Of a DNA stretch of 7,523 bases, positions 5,098 to 7,523 are shown piece after piece. Within the stretch, counting starts at the first letter, position 1; every line of letters begins with the position of its first letter. Under the pieces are notes generated by a model. The model had not been told where the DNA came from. It made no database searches and saw only the letters and a list, made by a program, of their open reading frames with translations. Origin of the DNA: Thermoproteota archaeon (GTDB lineage: Archaea > Thermoproteota > Thermoprotei_A > Sulfolobales > Acidilobaceae); assembly GCA_013152575.1 (NCBI GenBank), contig JAADGB010000018.1, positions 1 through 7,523 on the forward strand, in the 5' to 3' direction. Both the position numbers and the translations under genes were made by a program.

Positions 5098-5893
5098 CAA
5101 GGTAGGCGTCTATATCATCCATTATACCCATCAAGTACAGCATTGCAGCGTAGGCCACCATGAATCCTAGGAATGAGGCGTTCCTCCCGTAGCCTAGGGC
5201 TCTTATCCACACGTAGGCTACAATGCCTATGAGTATCGCGAATAAGGATAGTATGTTAGCCCTAGAGGATAATGCGACAAGAGAATAAGCCAGGGCCTCT
5301 ACTGCGGCAACCCGGTTCCTCCTGAGCCATGCGGCAACCTCCTCCACAGAGGGCACACTACTACCAGGGAGATAATACCAGAGGGCTAGGAGGCTGAAGA
5401 AAACCATAGTTACGATAACTACAAGCGAGTAACCACCAATTGAAGCGAATATCTCCTTGGATAGTCTTGGAAGGTAGCTGGCCTTAGAACCATAGAGGTA
5501 GAGTAGATAGGCGAAGAGACCCCCGTATAGTGCGAAGGGAATGCTCCTTAGCGTAACCGTGAATACCGGGCCCGGCTCAATTGATGGAGTACCAACATAG
5601 ACGTATGCTAGAGACGTAGCAACTAGTCCAAGTACCACTAGTGGGTTAGCCTTAGTGAGGGTTAGGGCCATAAATCCTATGAAGTAAGCCAAGATCCCAG
5701 CCGTCGAGCGGCCGATGTAGGATAAGGTTAATCCTAAGAGGAAGAATACCGTTCCAACTAGGCCAATTAAACCACCGTAGGTTAGTAGGGATAGGAGTAG
5801 CCCGTAGACTCCTAGGGCTAACAGTGGTAGCCTAACAGAATCTACCCCTCGATAAAAGCCTACCAAACCCCCTAGCGAAACCAATGGCCTCAC
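5084..5893 (-). CDS. Polytopic membrane protein linked to MoxR-DUF58, function unknown
   Basis: A 269-residue, very hydrophobic protein with about eight or nine predicted transmembrane helices (for example about 22-41, 43-60, 64-80, 84-100, 117-133, 154-175, 214-232 and 240-258). A more polar stretch near 178-196 (SSVPSVEEVAAWLRRNR) is the only sizeable loop. I recognise no named family. As the third gene after moxR and the DUF58 gene it probably belongs to the same membrane-associated assembly; such operons often end with membrane proteins. The GTG start at 5891-5893 has AGGAG 5 nt upstream. A TTG at 5882-5884 with GGTGA 5 nt upstream is an equally good alternative, nine bases shorter. Either start lies within the DUF58 gene, overlapping it by 53-62 bp in another frame, which implies translational coupling. 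Confidence 0.82.
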   Translation of the reverse strand: MRPLVSLGGLVGFYRGVDSVRLPLLALGVYGLLLSLLTYGGLIGLVGTVFFLLGLTLSYIGRSTAGILAYFIGFMALTLTKANPLVVLGLVATSLAYVYVGTPSIEPGPVFTVTLRSIPFALYGGLFAYLLYLYGSKASYLPRLSKEIFASIGGYSLVVIVTMVFFSLLALWYYLPGSSVPSVEEVAAWLRRNRVAAVEALAYSLVALSSRANILSLFAILIGIVAYVWIRALGYGRNASFLGFMVAYAAMLYLMGIMDDIDAYLATTP

Positions 5894-7115
5894 CCCTACT
5901 CCTAACCATACCTAACAGAATGCCCATCCTAGCGAAGCGATCCCGGTACTCCCTGTAGACCCTCTCCTCGACGATCCTCACAGCCTCCTCTTGAAGGGTC
6001 CCTCCCATAGGTGCAACAATCAATACCATAGTGGTACAGGTGGCTCCGGGTAAAGCTTTCAAGACGTCGATGACCCTGTCCAGGTTAGCTCCGGGACCCA
6101 ACAATACGATCTTCAATGTGGATGGGGGAAGGACCCTGAGGAACTTGTAGAGGCTATCCTCCAACTTCATCCTATAGACAGAGTTGTCTGGCCCTACAAT
6201 GCTCAGCCTGAGCCGGAAAGACTCTACTGCATCGCGACCCCTAAGGGGTCCCTCGCTCTCCCAGACTTCGCCCCGGAGTATTGTAAACCATATCGCGCCC
6301 CCCGAGGATACTGTAGTCGAAGCAATCGCTAGGGCGAGCCTCATTATCCAGTCGGCAGGAGCGTCACCAGGGGTCCCCGGCCAGCTTGGACCGGAGAGGT
6401 CAGCGAATACCGCCGTATCATTCCTAACCTCGCTTAAACCCTCCCTAACCATTAACTTACCCGTTCTAGCGGTTGCGGTCCAGGACACGAAGCGTAGGTC
6501 GTCGCCATACTGGTATTCTCTCAACTGGAAGTACTCAAGCGATAATCCCCTTGCCCTGGAGACTATAGGCTCAGCTACTCCAGTGCTGAGTCCCTTCATG
6601 ACCATTTCCTGCAGTGATATTGGCGTGACTGTTATACTCGAGACTTGCTTGACGACTCTGTGGATCCTGAAGAAGCCCAGAGGGTCCCCTGTTGATAGTA
6701 GCATCTCGTTGAATACGTGATAGCCAGGCGCTGGCTCGATCGGGTACTCTATCTCTACCGTGTCGCCGCCCTTGATAGTGATCCTTCCCTGATAGTGCTT
6801 GGCCCTTACCCGGGGAGGGACCCGGTCTTCGATGACAAGGTATGGTAGCGCGCCTTGAGAGGGGTTCTCCACTGTTATCTTCACGTGGGAAGTGGAACCC
6901 TCGCCTATCCTCACGGGGACCTCTCGACTCACCCTTAACGTCGCGAGGGTGTACCTCGTCTTAACGGCTTCCGCATAGGATACTGCCAGTAGGACGGCGA
7001 TGAGGAGGGCGGTGGACACGATTACTGGGGACCCTCCCTTTAGTATCGATAGTACTGTTAAGGCAGTGATAATGAAGCCGGCTCCCGTAGCTTTAACAGT
7101 GGGCTCAATCCTCAA
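5832..7115 (-). CDS. DUF58 domain protein (MoxR-associated, von Willebrand A-like)
   Basis: A 427-residue membrane-anchored protein. Two hydrophobic helices lie at about 12-26 and 30-48, followed by a beta-rich domain (about 58-165). The DUF58 signature runs through FQLREYQYGDDLRFVSW (196-212), TARTGKLMVRE (215-225). After it comes a von Willebrand A-like fold with strand TAVFADLSG (234-242). The usual metal-site motif DxSxS is not intact here: the sequence is D239-L-S241-G-P-S244. DUF58 proteins accompany MoxR ATPases, which are thought to act as chaperones for complexes with such domains; the client is unknown. The start is TTG at 7113-7115 with GGTG 8 nt upstream, 16 bp after the MoxR stop. 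The C-terminal tail (about 385-427) is rich in arginine and glycine. Confidence 0.92.
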   Translation of the reverse strand: MRIEPTVKATGAGFIITALTVLSILKGGSPVIVSTALLIAVLLAVSYAEAVKTRYTLATLRVSREVPVRIGEGSTSHVKITVENPSQGALPYLVIEDRVPPRVRAKHYQGRITIKGGDTVEIEYPIEPAPGYHVFNEMLLSTGDPLGFFRIHRVVKQVSSITVTPISLQEMVMKGLSTGVAEPIVSRARGLSLEYFQLREYQYGDDLRFVSWTATARTGKLMVREGLSEVRNDTAVFADLSGPSWPGTPGDAPADWIMRLALAIASTTVSSGGAIWFTILRGEVWESEGPLRGRDAVESFRLRLSIVGPDNSVYRMKLEDSLYKFLRVLPPSTLKIVLLGPGANLDRVIDVLKALPGATCTTMVLIVAPMGGTLQEEAVRIVEERVYREYRDRFARMGILLGMVRSRGEAIGFARGFGRLLSRGRFC

Positions 7116-7131
7116 AGCACTCGCACCATTC

Positions 7132-7523
7132 CTACGGCGGCTCTACACTCTCCACTGCATCATCGACTACCGCCTCGGGGGTGGCCCCCGATAGCTTAGC
7201 CTCCGGTTTCAGTATGATCCTGTGGTCGAGGGCGTAGTGGGCCATCCGCTTCACATCGTCTGGTACGACGTAGTCGCGCCCCTCTAGTAGGGCGAAGGCT
7301 CTGGCTAGCTGGATCATTGCAATAACCGCTCTGGGACTGCCTCCCAGTAGTACTCGGGGGTCCCTCCTAGTCCTCTCTACAATGTAGGCCGCGTAACGCT
7401 TTATGTTGTCGTCAACGTATATCCTCCAGATCCTCTTCTTCGCCTCCAGGAGCTCCTCCCTTGTAATCACCGGCTTAATGGGCCATTCTTCTATTCCCTC
7501 CTGTTTATCGATTATCTCGACCA
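7132..7523 (-). CDS. MoxR-family AAA+ ATPase, C-terminal part (gene runs off the window)
   Basis: The frame is open to the window edge, so only about the last 130 residues are visible. The Walker motifs lie outside. What can be seen is the helical lid of MoxR ATPases: PVITREELLEAKKRIWRIYV, YIVERTRRDPRVLLGGSPRA with the sensor-2 arginine in GSPRA, then ALLEGRDYVVPDDVKRMA and the closing LDHRIIL. A variable acidic tail of about 25 residues follows (EAVVDDAVESVEPP). A GTG at 7468-7470 would give a 112-residue protein, but it is internal because the coding pattern continues upstream with VEIIDKQEGIEEWP. The next gene encodes DUF58, the standard partner, 16 bp downstream. Role: ATP-driven remodelling of a protein complex near the membrane, inferred from the family. 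Confidence 0.93.
   Translation of the reverse strand, partial: VEIIDKQEGIEEWPIKPVITREELLEAKKRIWRIYVDDNIKRYAAYIVERTRRDPRVLLGGSPRAVIAMIQLARAFALLEGRDYVVPDDVKRMAHYALDHRIILKPEAKLSGATPEAVVDDAVESVEPP

Noticed and set aside
6184..6720. 178-codon plus-strand open frame
   Set aside because: It is antisense to the DUF58 signature region and has no protein-like features of its own.
7132..7470. Complete 112-residue protein starting at the GTG at 7468-7470
   Set aside because: The MoxR coding pattern continues in frame upstream to the window edge, so this GTG is an internal valine.
1..7523. CRISPR array, insertion sequence or transposase
   Set aside because: No regularly spaced direct repeats, terminal inverted repeats or transposase-like protein were seen.

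Overview
The window looks like chromosomal DNA of a hyperthermophilic crenarchaeote, probably Desulfurococcales-like; that placement is inferred from gene content and style, not from a search. Supporting signs are archaeal-only protein forms (AdkA-type adenylate kinase, L14e, L34e, DUF106, archaeal Cmk), A/T-rich TATA-like boxes instead of -35/-10 promoters, GGTG-type Shine-Dalgarno sites, a tRNA with an encoded CCA end, and very heavy use of GTG and TTG starts.

Left half, minus strand (about 3800 down to 1): the translation/secretion cluster reads secY, adkA, a DUF106 three-helix membrane protein, rpl34e, cmk, rpl14e, and at the edge the first 25 codons of what is probably cbf5. Spacing is tight: 6 bp between secY and adkA, 11 bp between adkA and the DUF106 gene, and a probable overlap between rpl34e and cmk. 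TATA-like boxes stand before secY, rpl14e and the edge gene. The products fit together as SecY channel plus Oxa1-superfamily insertase, two ribosomal proteins, two nucleotide kinases, and rRNA pseudouridylation if the last call is right.

Centre (3794-3968): a 175-bp divergent intergenic region holds the secY promoter, a perfect 13-bp inverted repeat just upstream of its TATA box, and a promoter for tRNA-Leu(GAG) on the plus strand. The tRNA is followed after only 21 bp by a secreted or membrane-anchored protein with a His-Gly and Gly-Cys arrangement like clan CD cysteine peptidases. After a single stop codon, in the same frame, comes a 58-residue two-helix membrane protein.

Right half, minus strand (7523 down to 5084): a MoxR AAA+ ATPase (C-terminal part only), a DUF58 protein and a polytopic membrane protein form a compact operon. 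Its last gene overlaps the small plus-strand membrane protein gene tail to tail by 14 bp, with no U-rich terminator visible on either side.

The least familiar part is the plus-strand island tRNA-Leu / peptidase-like protein / small membrane protein between two conserved minus-strand operons.
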